Below are positions 37,801 to 45,730 of a stretch of DNA of 64,000 nucleotides, one piece after another. The stretch is taken from contig NZ_FOCF01000003.1 of the NCBI RefSeq assembly GCF_900110035.1, positions 248,001 to 312,000 of the forward strand. The letters are read 5' to 3'. Under the pieces are notes generated by a model. The model searched no databases, was not told the origin of the DNA, and saw only the letters and a list, made by a program, of their open reading frames with translations. The stretch's first letter is position 1; each line of letters begins with the position of its first letter. The position numbers and the translations under genes were made by a program. The stretch is from Sphingomonas gellani. GTDB lineage: Bacteria > Pseudomonadota > Alphaproteobacteria > Sphingomonadales > Sphingomonadaceae.

Positions 37801-38075
37801 ATGGCTCGTTCCGCGCGCCGATGAGCGTCACGGTGATCGGCGGCCTGATCCTGTCGACGCTGCTGACGCTGCTGATCGTGCCGTCGCTGTTCAGCCTGGC
37901 GCTGGGCGTCGAAACGGCGATCGGCCGCAAGCTGGGCCGGCGCCTGCTCACCTATCGTCCCGGCGACGAGGGACCCGTCACGCCGGTGGTGGTCGATGCC
38001 GTCACCGGGCGCCCGGCGATCGCCCAGGGTCAGCCGCGCATCGGTTTCGATCCTGACGCGCATCCTGCCGAATAG
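34845..38075 (+). CDS. RND efflux transporter (AcrB/MdtB-like permease)
   Basis: This 1076-aa inner-membrane proton antiporter has 12 membrane segments and two large periplasmic loops. The first segment starts [20 protein letters not shown]. The fourth helix has [20 protein letters not shown] with the paired Asp of the proton relay, and [13 protein letters not shown] and [17 protein letters not shown] blocks lie in the second half. Length is normal. With the adaptor upstream it makes a two-gene pump whose substrate cannot be told. A terminator follows at 38098. Confidence 0.95.
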   Translation: MSFRNISAWAIRNPVPPIVLFIALTLAGIVSFMRMDVNQNPDIDFPIAYVSISQPGAAPSELETQVTKRVEAAARSLTGVDELRSTVKEGDSTTVVQLQIGANIDRAVNDLRNAITQIRADLPDGILEPQIGRVDTTDNDIANFSATTSDMTVEQLSWYIDDTVTRELLTIPGLAGVSRNGGVSREIRVTLDPVKLQALGITAPAVNQQLRAVNLNATGGKARIAGTEQAVRVLGNAQDAYALGQTLISIGNGRTVRLVDIADVRDAFAEQVSRAAVNGQQVISFDFKRSKGASDVTVFHEAEKKLKALEARNPRVRFQLLSTSVTDTELEYHGAIDAMIEGAVLAVIVVFLFLRDWRATAISALAIPLSAVPSFWFMDLLGFSLNGMTLLALSLVAGVLVDDAIVEIENIVRHMRMGKTAYQASIDAADEIGLAVLATTMSIVAVFLPVSVMPGISGQFFKNFGLTVVASVLMSLAVARLITPMIAAYFLKDTGHQEGADGPVMRAYMNTLRWTVSLERMRAAKARARGRLGRMAARLLDHRVWVLGIAFLALVLTVVIFATLPQQFQPENDSDRSSVSIDMPPGSTLEQTEAVVHHVAGILGAQKGMVTRVYQRAFIGSGRVTATLAEDRKMTSKQFERSLTPKLAAIADARVAFQNFSGWGGPTRGLTLTLGGDDPVVLSEAADRIVEQMSHLKMLQAPRTEGGLQRPEVVIRPRMDLAADLGITTSALSNAIRVATIGDIDQNSARFSLSDRQIPIRVAFAQTARERLSNIENLAVPTQSGGSVPLKVVADIGFGAGPTQIDRIAQQRQLTIGADLAPGVLQGDAMKKVEALPAMKNLPVGVSRLSVGESKQQAELLTNIVIAVGAGFFLLFSVLVLLYRRFLPPFVNLGSLFLAPLGACIALKIAGMPVSLPVYIGLLMLLGIVAKNSILLVDFALEEMAKGVRRADAILDAGHKRAQPIVMTTVAMVAGMIPTALSLTGDGSFRAPMSVTVIGGLILSTLLTLLIVPSLFSLALGVETAIGRKLGRRLLTYRPGDEGPVTPVVVDAVTGRPAIAQGQPRIGFDPDAHPAE

Positions 38076-38097
38076 CAGGCCGGAGACGTCGCCGTTG

Positions 38098-38124
38098 AAC
38101 AATCCCCGCGCTGGGGGATTGTTT
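38098..38124 (+). terminator. Terminator after the RND permease
   Basis: AACAATCCCC (38098-38107) pairs perfectly with GGGGATTGTT (38114-38123), 10 bp with loop GCGCTG, ending TGTTT. It ends only 6 bases before the ATG of the DUF445 gene. Confidence 0.75.
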
Positions 38125-38129
38125 CGGCC

Positions 38130-39398
38130 ATGATCGCCACCCGACGAGCGCCGCTGGCGAACGAGGCTGCGCCCGCTGGGTTGGTCCGCATGCGCCTGGT
38201 GGCGACCGGCCTGCTGATCGCGATGGCCGCCCTGTTCCTGCTGAGCCGGGCGATGGTGGAGAGCCATCCCGGTTGGGGCTTCGTCCGCGCCTTTGCGGAG
38301 GCGGCGATGGTGGGCGGCATGGCCGACTGGTTCGCGGTGACCGCGCTGTTCCGCCACCCGCTGGGCCTGCCGATCCCGCACACCGCGATCGTGCCCCGGA
38401 ACAAGGATCGGATCGGCGACCAGCTGGCCAGCTTCCTGCGCACCAATTTCCTGGTGACGTCCGTGATCGCGCGCCGCATGCGGCGGGTCGATGTGGCGGG
38501 CGCGCTATCCCACTGGCTGACCGATCCGCCGGAGGGAGCAGGGGGGCGGTTCCGCCAGGGCGCGTCGCGCATGGTGGCGCAGGTGCTGGAGGCGATAGAC
38601 CCGGTGCGGCTCGGCGCCATGATCCGTAACGTCGCGGGCGACGGGCTGCGCGGCACGCAGGTGTCGCCATTGCTCGGTCGGATGATGGTCGCCGCGATGC
38701 GCGAGAACCGGCACAAGCCGTTGCTGGAGGCGGTGATCCGCTGGGCCGCGCGCGCGCTGAGCGCCAACGATCACCTGATCCGCCAGATGGTGCATGACCG
38801 CGCGGGGTCGCTGCTGCGCTGGACCGGGTTGGACGAGACGGTTGCCGACAAGCTGATCGGTGGTCTGGAAAAGCTGCTCGCCGACATGGCGGACGATCCG
38901 ACGCACCCGCTGTTGCTGCGCGCGGAGGAGGCGCTGGACCGGTTGGCGTGGGACCTGCGCTATGATCGCGAGACCCGCGCCAAGGTGGAGCATTTGAAGG
39001 AGGACCTGCTCGACAATCCGGCGGTGGGCCGCTGGCTGGAGGGCCTTTGGGGGCAGATGCGCGGCATGCTGCTCGCCATCGCCCGCGATCCGGAGGCGGC
39101 GATGTCGGGTCAATTGGGCGAGGTGCTGCGCCAGATCGGCGACACGCTGCATAGCGACCGACGTCTTGCGTGCGGGATCAATCGGTTCGTGCGCCGCGCC
39201 GCGGTCGGGGCGGCGGCCGATTATGGCGACGGGATCGTGCGCCTGGTGTCGGAGACGGTGCGCGGATGGGACACGCCGACGATCACCCGCCGGCTGGAAA
39301 ACGCGGTAGGGCGCGACCTGCAATATATCCGCGTCAACGGGACGCTGGTCGGCGGGCTGGTCGGTCTGGCGATCCACGCGATCGACCTAGCGCTGTGA
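38130..39398 (+). CDS. DUF445 family membrane-anchored protein
   Basis: This 422-aa protein has an N-terminal membrane segment (about 29-49) and the DUF445 signature FAEAAMVGGMADWFAVTALF followed by RHPLGLPIPHTAIVP. It ends with another hydrophobic stretch (GTLVGGLVGLAIHAIDLAL). Long helical parts lie between. The function of the family is unknown. No good ribosome site lies before the ATG at 38130, since the RND terminator occupies that space; ATG 38190 is an alternative but would cut into the N-terminal region. Confidence 0.87.
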   Translation: MIATRRAPLANEAAPAGLVRMRLVATGLLIAMAALFLLSRAMVESHPGWGFVRAFAEAAMVGGMADWFAVTALFRHPLGLPIPHTAIVPRNKDRIGDQLASFLRTNFLVTSVIARRMRRVDVAGALSHWLTDPPEGAGGRFRQGASRMVAQVLEAIDPVRLGAMIRNVAGDGLRGTQVSPLLGRMMVAAMRENRHKPLLEAVIRWAARALSANDHLIRQMVHDRAGSLLRWTGLDETVADKLIGGLEKLLADMADDPTHPLLLRAEEALDRLAWDLRYDRETRAKVEHLKEDLLDNPAVGRWLEGLWGQMRGMLLAIARDPEAAMSGQLGEVLRQIGDTLHSDRRLACGINRFVRRAAVGAAADYGDGIVRLVSETVRGWDTPTITRRLENAVGRDLQYIRVNGTLVGGLVGLAIHAIDLAL

Positions 39399-39482
39399 AG
39401 CGCGGGCCGGTGCGCCGAAACCTTTCATCCCATTCAGCAAACCAGTTGCCGTGCGTCGCGCTTTCCCGCAAAGAAGACGGTG

Positions 39483-40589
39483 ATGAGAGCGCCCGCTAAC
39501 TTTTCGCAGGATGGCAGCGAGGGGGGCGTCGTGCGCTTCTCCGGCGACCTGTCGCTGTCGTCGCTGGGCACGTTGCCGAACCGACTCGACGGGGTCGATG
39601 GCAAGGTCGCCACGGTGGACCTGAGCGGTGTGGACCGGATCGACACGGTCGGCGCCTGGGTGGTCCATCGCTTCGCCTCCAAGCACGATGCGCAGATCCA
39701 GGGGCTGGACGAGGACGGGCAGAACCTGTTCGATCAGGTCGCGGCCGCCGACGTGCCCGTCGACCGGCGTCCTGCGCGCGTGTCGCCCTTCGCCCGCGTC
39801 GTCGGAGAGATCGGCGACGCGGTGGTGACGACGGGTCGCACGCTGTACGGCCTGCTCGGTTTCCTGGGCGCGACGACGCTGGCGTTCCTGGCGGTGATGC
39901 GCCACCCGCGCCGTTTCCGCTACAATGCCGTGGTGCAGCAGTTCGAGGCGGTGGGTGTCGCGGCGCTGGGCATCGTGGGCCTGATGAGCTTCCTGATCGG
40001 CATCGTCATCGCGCAGCAGGGCGCGGTGCAGTTGCGTCAGTTCGGCGCGGAGGCATTCACGATCAACCTGGTCGGGCGCATCACGTTGCGCGAGCTGGGC
40101 GTGCTGATGACCGCGATCATGGTCGCCGGTCGGTCCGGGTCTGCCTTCGCCGCGCAGCTCGGCACCATGAAGCTGACCGAGGAAATCGACGCGATGCGCA
40201 CCATCGGCGTGTCGCCGATGGAGGCGCTGGTCGTGCCGCGTACCATGGCGGCGATAATGCTGATGCCGCTGCTCGGATTCTACGCGTCGCTGATCGCGAT
40301 CATGGGCGGCGGGCTGCTCTGCGCGTGGCAGCTGGACATCCCCTTCGTCACCTATGTCCAGCGTATCCGCGAGGTGGTGCCGATCACCGACCTGTTCGTC
40401 GGCCTTATCAAGGCGCCGGTGTTCGGGGCGATCATCGCCATCGCGGGCTGCTTCCAGGGCATGCAGGTCGAGGCGGACGCCGAACAGGTCGGCAGCCGCA
40501 CCACGTCCGCGGTGGTGCAGGCGATCTTTCTGGTCATCGTGCTGGATGCGTTCTTCGCGGTGTTCTTCACTTGGCTCGGGTGGGACTGA
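39483..40589 (+). CDS. mlaE: MlaE-type phospholipid ABC permease with N-terminal STAS domain
   Basis: This 368-aa protein combines an N-terminal STAS-like domain (about residues 1-85, with VVRFSGDLSLSSLG and ATVDLSGVDRIDTVGAWVVH) with a MlaE permease (about 120-368: LRELGVLMTAIMVAGRSGSA, EEIDAMRTIGVSPMEALVVP). In E. coli the STAS part is the separate protein MlaB. GTG at 39480 directly before the ATG is an alternative start. The stop overlaps the ATPase gene (TGATG). It moves phospholipids between inner membrane and periplasm. Confidence 0.92.
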   Translation: MRAPANFSQDGSEGGVVRFSGDLSLSSLGTLPNRLDGVDGKVATVDLSGVDRIDTVGAWVVHRFASKHDAQIQGLDEDGQNLFDQVAAADVPVDRRPARVSPFARVVGEIGDAVVTTGRTLYGLLGFLGATTLAFLAVMRHPRRFRYNAVVQQFEAVGVAALGIVGLMSFLIGIVIAQQGAVQLRQFGAEAFTINLVGRITLRELGVLMTAIMVAGRSGSAFAAQLGTMKLTEEIDAMRTIGVSPMEALVVPRTMAAIMLMPLLGFYASLIAIMGGGLLCAWQLDIPFVTYVQRIREVVPITDLFVGLIKAPVFGAIIAIAGCFQGMQVEADAEQVGSRTTSAVVQAIFLVIVLDAFFAVFFTWLGWD

Positions 40590-41566
40590 TGGCGGACAGC
40601 CATTTTCGCGAGGGCGCCGACCCGATCATCACGGTTCGCGGGCTGAAGAACGGCTTTGGCGACCAGATCGTCCATGACGGGCTGGACCTGGACGTGCGTC
40701 GCGGAGAGATCCTGGGCGTGGTCGGCGGGTCGGGCACCGGCAAGTCGGTGCTGATGCGCTCCATCATCGGCCTGCAGACGCCGCTGGCCGGCGAGATCAC
40801 GGTGTTCGGTGAACCCACCATCGGCCGCGAAGAAACCGAGGCGGTCGAAATCCGCAAGCGCTGGGGCGTGCTGTTCCAGGGCGGCGCGCTGTTCTCCACC
40901 CTGACGGTGGCCGAGAATGTCGAAGTGCCGCTGAACGAGTTCTATCGCGACATGGACCCGGCGCTGACGTCGGAGATCGCGTCGTACAAGGTCGTGATGA
41001 CCGGCCTGCCCGCCGATGCCGGCCCGAAATACCCGGCCGAACTGTCGGGCGGCATGAAGAAGCGTGCCGGCCTGGCCCGCGCGCTGGCGCTCGATCCGGA
41101 GCTGCTGTTCCTGGACGAGCCGACCGCCGGGCTCGACCCGATCGGCGCGGCGGCGTTCGACCAGCTGACGCGGTCGCTGCAACGGACGCTGGGCCTGACC
41201 GTTTTCCTGATCACCCACGACCTCGATACCCTGTACGCGATCTGTGACCGCATCGCCGTGCTGGCCGACAAGAAGGTGATCGCCGTCGGCACCATCCCGG
41301 AACTGCTGGCGCTGGACCATCCGTGGATACAGGAATATTTCAAGGGCCCGCGCGGGCGCGCCGCGGAAGCGACGCAGGAAGCGCAGGAGGGCGGCCACGA
41401 GGGCGACGGACCCGATATTGGTCCGGCGAACCATCGGGCCGCCGAACATCATGCGGGGCGCGGCGCCGATGCCGAGGCCGCCGCACATCCCACAGAGGTG
41501 GAGACGCAGCAGCGCGCCACCGATCCGGGCGCTGAGCTGCCCGAACACGCAGCAAGGACCAGCTGA
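40589..41566 (+). CDS. mlaF: MlaF-type ABC transporter ATPase
   Basis: This 325-aa ATPase has Walker A GVVGGSGTGKSVLMRSIIG, the signature AELSGGMKKRAGLARALALD, and Walker B LLFLDEPTAGLDP. It has a C-terminal extension of about 70 residues after PWIQEYFKGPRG, rich in Glu, His, Gly and Ala, that is not part of the core fold. Starts and stops overlap neighbours by TGATG on both sides, so mlaE, mlaF and mlaD are translationally coupled. Confidence 0.94.
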   Translation: MADSHFREGADPIITVRGLKNGFGDQIVHDGLDLDVRRGEILGVVGGSGTGKSVLMRSIIGLQTPLAGEITVFGEPTIGREETEAVEIRKRWGVLFQGGALFSTLTVAENVEVPLNEFYRDMDPALTSEIASYKVVMTGLPADAGPKYPAELSGGMKKRAGLARALALDPELLFLDEPTAGLDPIGAAAFDQLTRSLQRTLGLTVFLITHDLDTLYAICDRIAVLADKKVIAVGTIPELLALDHPWIQEYFKGPRGRAAEATQEAQEGGHEGDGPDIGPANHRAAEHHAGRGADAEAAAHPTEVETQQRATDPGAELPEHAARTS

Positions 41567-42528
41567 TGGAAACGCGTTCTAACCATGTCCTTGTCGGCAG
41601 CGTGGTGCTGATCCTGCTGGCCGTGCTCGCCATCTGCACCGTGTGGCTGGCGCGGATCGGCAATGCGACCGAGAAGGAATACGACATCTTCTTCAAGCAG
41701 TCGGTCGACGGCCTCGCCAAGGGGTCGGCGGTGTCCTATTCGGGTGTGCCGGCCGGGCAGGTGAAGTCGATCCAGCTGTGGAAGAACGACCCGCAATTCG
41801 TGCGCGTTAGGGTCAGCGTCACCAACGACACCCCGATCCTGCGCGGCACCACCGCCACGATCCAGGGCAGCTTCACCGGGCCGTCCACCGTCTCGCTGGA
41901 CGGCGCCGTGAAGGGCGCGCCGCCGATCACCTGCGACGAGAACAATCTGGCGCAAAGCTGCCCCTACGGCGTGCCGGTGATCCCGACCAAGGCGGGCGGC
42001 ATCGGCGCGATCCTCAATTCCGCGCCGCAGCTGCTGGAACGCCTGTCGACCCTGACCGAGCGGCTGACCGGCCTGCTGACCGATCGCAACCAGGCCTCCA
42101 TCGCGGGCATTCTGGACAACACCAACCGGCTGACCGACGCGCTGGCCGATCGCGGGCCGGAAATCGCGGCGACGCTGGCGCAGACTCGCGTCGCGATCCA
42201 GCAGGCGGGCGATGCGGCCCAGCAGGTGGGTGCGCTTGCCGCCACCACGAACGACACGCTGGCGCAGGATGTGCGTCCCGCGATGCAGAACCTGAACAAG
42301 GCGATCACCTCCGCCCAGGCCAGCGCCGACACGCTGAACGCCGCGATCGGGGATGCGCGCCCCGGATTGCAGACCTTCTCCAAGACCACCATTCCGGAGG
42401 CCAACCGGCTGGTCCACGACCTGCGCGTGACCGCGACGGCGCTGTCGTCGGTCGCCGAAAAGGTCGATCAGGGCGGCGCGGGTTCGTTGCTCGGATCGTC
42501 CAAGCTTCCGGATTACAAGGGCAAGTGA
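41566..42528 (+). CDS. mlaD: MlaD-type MCE-domain substrate-binding protein
   Basis: This 320-aa protein has one N-terminal membrane anchor (VLVGSVVLILLAVLAICTVW), an MCE domain (about residues 40-120, with VDGLAKGSAVSYSGVPAGQV and TIQGSFTGPSTVSLDG), and a long helical C-terminal part (about 150-300) as in longer MCE proteins that build a periplasmic tube. It ends in an overlap with the next gene (GTGA). It is the membrane-tethered lipid-binding part of the transporter. Confidence 0.93.
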   Translation: METRSNHVLVGSVVLILLAVLAICTVWLARIGNATEKEYDIFFKQSVDGLAKGSAVSYSGVPAGQVKSIQLWKNDPQFVRVRVSVTNDTPILRGTTATIQGSFTGPSTVSLDGAVKGAPPITCDENNLAQSCPYGVPVIPTKAGGIGAILNSAPQLLERLSTLTERLTGLLTDRNQASIAGILDNTNRLTDALADRGPEIAATLAQTRVAIQQAGDAAQQVGALAATTNDTLAQDVRPAMQNLNKAITSAQASADTLNAAIGDARPGLQTFSKTTIPEANRLVHDLRVTATALSSVAEKVDQGGAGSLLGSSKLPDYKGK

Positions 42529-43130
42529 GTGACATGAGGACCGCCATGAAGACCCCGCTCGCTATCGTCCTCGGTGCGTTGCCACTCGCCGCGTGCATCA
42601 GCTTCGGAGCGAAGCCGCCGCCCTCTCTGCTGACCCTGTCGTCCTCCTCGCCGGTGCCGGTCGGACAGGTGCAGAGCGCCGCGAACGCGCCCGGCCTGCT
42701 GATCGAGGTGCCTGCGGTGCCGGCGAGCCTCGCGACGGCACGTGTGCCGGTGCAGGCGAGCGCGACCAGCCTGGCCTATGTCAAGGACGCGCAATGGGCG
42801 GAGCCGCCAGCGCGGTTGTTTGCGCGCCTGATGGCCGACATGGTGACCGCGCGCACCGGCCGTGTCGTCTTGTCCACTGCCCAGGCGATCGGCACGCCGG
42901 CGGGGCAGCTGACGGGTGAGCTTCGGACGTTCGGCATCGATGCGACGACCCGCGAGGCGGTGGTGACGTTCGACGGCTCCTTGTTGCGGCGCAGCGACGC
43001 CGCGATCGAGAAGCGCCGCTTCGAAGCGCGGGTGCCGGTCGGAGAGATCGATGCGCCCAGCGTCGGTCCGGCGCTGAACACCGCCGCCAACCAGGTGGCG
43101 GTCGAAGTGGCGGACTGGATCGGTCGCTGA
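42525..43130 (+). CDS. ABC-type transport auxiliary lipoprotein (PF03886-like)
   Basis: This 201-aa protein has a lipoprotein signal ending LPLAAC (cysteine at about residue 24 from the GTG). It contains the ABC_trans_aux layout: ASATSLAYVKDAQWAEPPAR, then LFARLMADMVTARTGRVV, then TGELRTFGID. In other genomes such lipoproteins (PqiC-like) close Mla/Pqi-type operons and sit in the outer membrane. Start is either GTG 42525, overlapping mlaD, or ATG 42546 directly before the signal (MKTPLAIVLG). Neither MlaA nor MlaC is present here. Confidence 0.85.
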   Translation: MSDMRTAMKTPLAIVLGALPLAACISFGAKPPPSLLTLSSSSPVPVGQVQSAANAPGLLIEVPAVPASLATARVPVQASATSLAYVKDAQWAEPPARLFARLMADMVTARTGRVVLSTAQAIGTPAGQLTGELRTFGIDATTREAVVTFDGSLLRRSDAAIEKRRFEARVPVGEIDAPSVGPALNTAANQVAVEVADWIGR

Positions 43131-43184
43131 GCCGCTGCGGGTAGCGGTAACCTTCGCCGCCGCTGCCTGACATCGGCGAAGAGG

Positions 43185-44069
43185 CTAGGGCGCCGGCCGG
43201 GTCGCCAGCGGCACGTCGCACACATCGACGCCGCCCAGGCCGATCATGGGCGGCTTCGGGTTCTCGCGCAATGCCACCATGGCGGCGAAGCGGACGTTGT
43301 CCGCGGCACGATATTGGTATTTTGGCCGCGACGCTGCCGGCATGTCGCTCGCAAGGCGGACGCTGATGATCGGCAGGCGCTCTCCCTCCGTCGCGTACAT
43401 GCCCATCGGTGCGTCGCTGCGCGGCAGGCCGGAGAGCAGAGGTGCCCCTTCGATCACGCGCCCGACGATGGTGTAATTGCGATCGAGCCGCCGCGCGGAA
43501 CCACCGATCGGCATGAACAGCTCCGCCCCCGTGCCGGTATCCGGCGACGCATCGCGCGCGACGCCGACCGTGCCATAGCAATGCGCCATCCAGCCCGCGC
43601 CCGTGGCCTCCGCCGTGCCCGGCCGGCCGCTCGCGATCGCCCAACCGTCCGCCGTGATCCCGCTGGTGCGCGAATAGGCGTCGCTGACGCGCAACCGTAT
43701 CGCCGGGCGGAAGGCGGACAGGTCGAACTCTGCCGCGGGCCGCGCCGCGATGCCGGGCGGAAGCGGCTTCTTCTCGGTCGCGTCGCCCCACTGCGCGACC
43801 CAGTTCTCCTGCACGCGATAGACGCTGGCCGCATCCCACCAACGCGCCAGCGCGAGGCGTCGGACGTTGGCGACGTGCTCGGGCGCATAGCCGGGCGCCA
43901 GGCGGATCAGCACCCGCCGCCCCCCGGCCAAGGTCATGACCAGCAGTTCGTCGTCCGGAATGGCGCGCCAATCCGCCTCCACGGGATCGGAGGGCAAGGC
44001 GGCCGGGGCGGCCTGAGGCAGGGGAGCGGCAGCAGCCGCGGCAAGGGTGGCGAAAAGCGCAGCGATCAT
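43185..44069 (-). CDS. Periplasmic cyclophilin-type peptidyl-prolyl isomerase
   Basis: This 294-aa protein has a short signal peptide (MIAALFATLAAAAAAPLPQA) and a cyclophilin-like domain split by a long insertion: RVLIRLAPGYAPEHVANVRR, DAASVYRVQENWVAQWGD, GWMAHCYGTVGVARD and RRLDRNYTIVGRVIEGAPLL. The start at 44069 gives the signal and follows AGGA; an upstream in-frame ATG overlaps the tRNA side. Such proteins help fold envelope proteins. Two catalytic residues of classic cyclophilin are not obvious, so activity is not assured. Confidence 0.82.
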   Translation of the reverse strand: MIAALFATLAAAAAAPLPQAAPAALPSDPVEADWRAIPDDELLVMTLAGGRRVLIRLAPGYAPEHVANVRRLALARWWDAASVYRVQENWVAQWGDATEKKPLPPGIAARPAAEFDLSAFRPAIRLRVSDAYSRTSGITADGWAIASGRPGTAEATGAGWMAHCYGTVGVARDASPDTGTGAELFMPIGGSARRLDRNYTIVGRVIEGAPLLSGLPRSDAPMGMYATEGERLPIISVRLASDMPAASRPKYQYRAADNVRFAAMVALRENPKPPMIGLGGVDVCDVPLATRPAP

Positions 44070-44163
44070 GTCGTCATCCTGCCGAACCGCCCCGCAACGC
44101 GCAATCGCTTGCACCGCGCGCCGGAGCGCATTAGGGCGCATCGCTTCCAGGCATCACAGATGC

Positions 44164-44254
44164 GGAGCGGTGGCCGAGTGGTCGAAGGCGCTCGCCTGGA
44201 AAGTGAGTATACGGCAAAACCGTATCGAGGGTTCGAATCCCTCCCGCTCCGCCA
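44164..44254 (+). tRNA. tRNA-Ser (anticodon GGA)
   Basis: The acceptor stem GGAGCGG (44164-44170) pairs with CCGCTCC (44244-44250), followed by G and an encoded CCA. The anticodon loop CTGGAAA gives GGA, reading UCC/UCU. The long variable arm with ATACGG/CCGTAT is typical of class II serine tRNAs, and the T loop is GTTCGAATC. Confidence 0.97.
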
Positions 44255-44391
44255 CATCTAGCCCCTGCAGGGCTCGCAAGAACATCTCAAATTTGCTGTA
44301 GATTCGCAGAAATCGGCGCTTCGCCTTTCGCCGCGACCGGCCTCACCAAGACCACGTCTTGATCGTAGCGGCTGCCCCAACCAGATTGACT

Positions 44392-45138
44392 TCACCTCAC
44401 CGCGCTCGTTGCCGACGCGGCGATCCGGCGCAGCTTGATGTTGCGGAACGCAACCGGCTCGCCATGGTCCTGTAATCCGATGACGCCGCTGGAGAAGGTA
44501 CCGAACAGCGGCATTTTGGCGAACTTCGAGGCTGCGATCCGCTTGCGCCACGCGTCGTCGGCATAGGAGACATCAGCGGTTAGTGTGCCATTCAGCCACT
44601 GCCGGATACGTCCGCTCTCCACCAGCAGCCGCGCATGGTTCCAGCTTCCGGCAGGATGCGACGCGCCCGACGGGGGCACCGTCATGTCGTAGAGCGATCC
44701 GGCCCGGTGCGTCGGAATCCTGCCGTCCGCATGACCTTCATCGTCCAGAACCTGCATCTCCAGTCCGGTCTGGTACAGTAGCGGTGCATCAGGCATCCTG
44801 CGCGCCAGATACAGGATGCCGCTATTGCCGCCCCGCTCGACCTTCCAGTCGAGCGTCAGTTCGAACGCGCCAAACGTGTCGGACGTCACCAGATCGGTGC
44901 CGCTCATCTGTCCGTCGGTCTTGGTCAGCGCCAGCGTGCCGTTGCGCACCGTCCATGTCTGCGCCGGGGGCGTGCCGTCGAACGATCGCCATCCAGACAA
45001 GTCGCGTCCGTTGAACAACAGCCGCCAGCCCTGAGCGCGTTCCTGAGCCGTTAGAACGTTGTCGCGTTCCTTGGCCTGCACCGGCATCGATGACGCCATG
45101 AACACGATTGCCGCGCCGATGCCGAATGCCATGCGCAT
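44392..45138 (-). CDS. DUF1080 family secreted protein (3-keto-disaccharide hydrolase-like)
   Basis: This 248-aa protein has a signal peptide ending PVQA and a single LamG-like DUF1080 fold: WRLLFNGRDLSGWRSFDG, DWKVERGGNSGILYLARRM, YQTGLEMQVLDDEGHADGRI and SWNHARLLVESGRIRQWLNG. Members include hydrolases of 3-keto-glycosides and many uncharacterised secreted proteins. AGGAGAACC precedes the ATG at 45138. It lies downstream of, and on the same strand as, the esterase/glycosidase operon, but 592 bases apart. Confidence 0.88.
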   Translation of the reverse strand: MRMAFGIGAAIVFMASSMPVQAKERDNVLTAQERAQGWRLLFNGRDLSGWRSFDGTPPAQTWTVRNGTLALTKTDGQMSGTDLVTSDTFGAFELTLDWKVERGGNSGILYLARRMPDAPLLYQTGLEMQVLDDEGHADGRIPTHRAGSLYDMTVPPSGASHPAGSWNHARLLVESGRIRQWLNGTLTADVSYADDAWRKRIAASKFAKMPLFGTFSSGVIGLQDHGEPVAFRNIKLRRIAASATSAVR

Positions 45139-45165
45139 GGTGGTTCTCCTGCGAAATTTGCCGTG

Positions 45166-45177
45166 CTGTTAAGCCGC
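45166..45177 (+). repeat. 12-bp direct repeat, copy 1
   Basis: CTGTTAAGCCGC; the second copy is at 45624-45635. The pair borders the gene-free stretch after the DUF1080 gene. Confidence 0.4.
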
Positions 45178-45623
45178 CGCTGAACAGGCTTACCGACTGT
45201 TCCATCGTTTACAAGGAGCCGCGGACTATGCAGATCGGGCGAGCGAAAGACGATGCGGACGCTTGTCTCGATGAGCGCAGTAGCACCGATCGCCAGATGC
45301 GCGATTGGCGCAGCAAGTCTGGTCCGCGATACCGGCTAGGCCGATCTTTGTCGCTCCAAACCTCGCTCCTCAGCCGTCGCGAAACTCCAGCGAGAGGCGG
45401 CTTGTGCTGTTTCTATTCAGCGCATGAGAATCGCGTGGGCATTGCACAGGTCGATGTTTGCCGCCCGTGGCCGAAGGCAGCGGGCTGCCGCTTGGGCCCG
45501 CAGGCGCCGATCCACCGTTCCGATGACCCGGCTCATACTGGCGTCTGCGTGATGGTAGAAGTTCGTAACGACAAATGCGTCCTTTGCGTCCGCGTATGTC
45601 CCTCCTGAACTCCCACCGCCATC

Positions 45624-45635
45624 CTGTTAAGCCGC
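45624..45635 (+). repeat. 12-bp direct repeat, copy 2
   Basis: Exact second copy of CTGTTAAGCCGC found at 45166-45177. Confidence 0.4.
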
Positions 45636-45730
45636 TGCCAGGAGATATGAGCTCGACCCGCAGGCGCTCGGTCGGCCACGGCACCAGCATACAAAGTACC
45701 GGCCGGACGCGAACCCTCGCATTCGTCAGG

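Larger units (their letters stand above)
45139..45730. other. Non-coding region between DUF1080 gene and acyl-CoA ligase gene
   Basis: No frame with convincing codon use and ribosome site is seen on either strand. A 12-bp direct repeat, CTGTTAAGCCGC, occurs at 45166-45177 and 45624-45635, bracketing about 450 bases. Base composition is less GC-rich than the flanks. Possibly a remnant of a lost gene or an insertion scar. Confidence 0.5.

Noticed and set aside
35724..38381. 885-codon minus-strand frame opposite the RND permease
   Set aside because: Composition is that of an antisense shadow (His, Arg, Asp, Gln); no motif, no ribosome site.
45108..45608. Plus-strand 166-codon frame in the gene-free stretch
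   Set aside because: Codon use unlike neighbours, no recognisable domain, start overlaps the DUF1080 gene start on the other strand.
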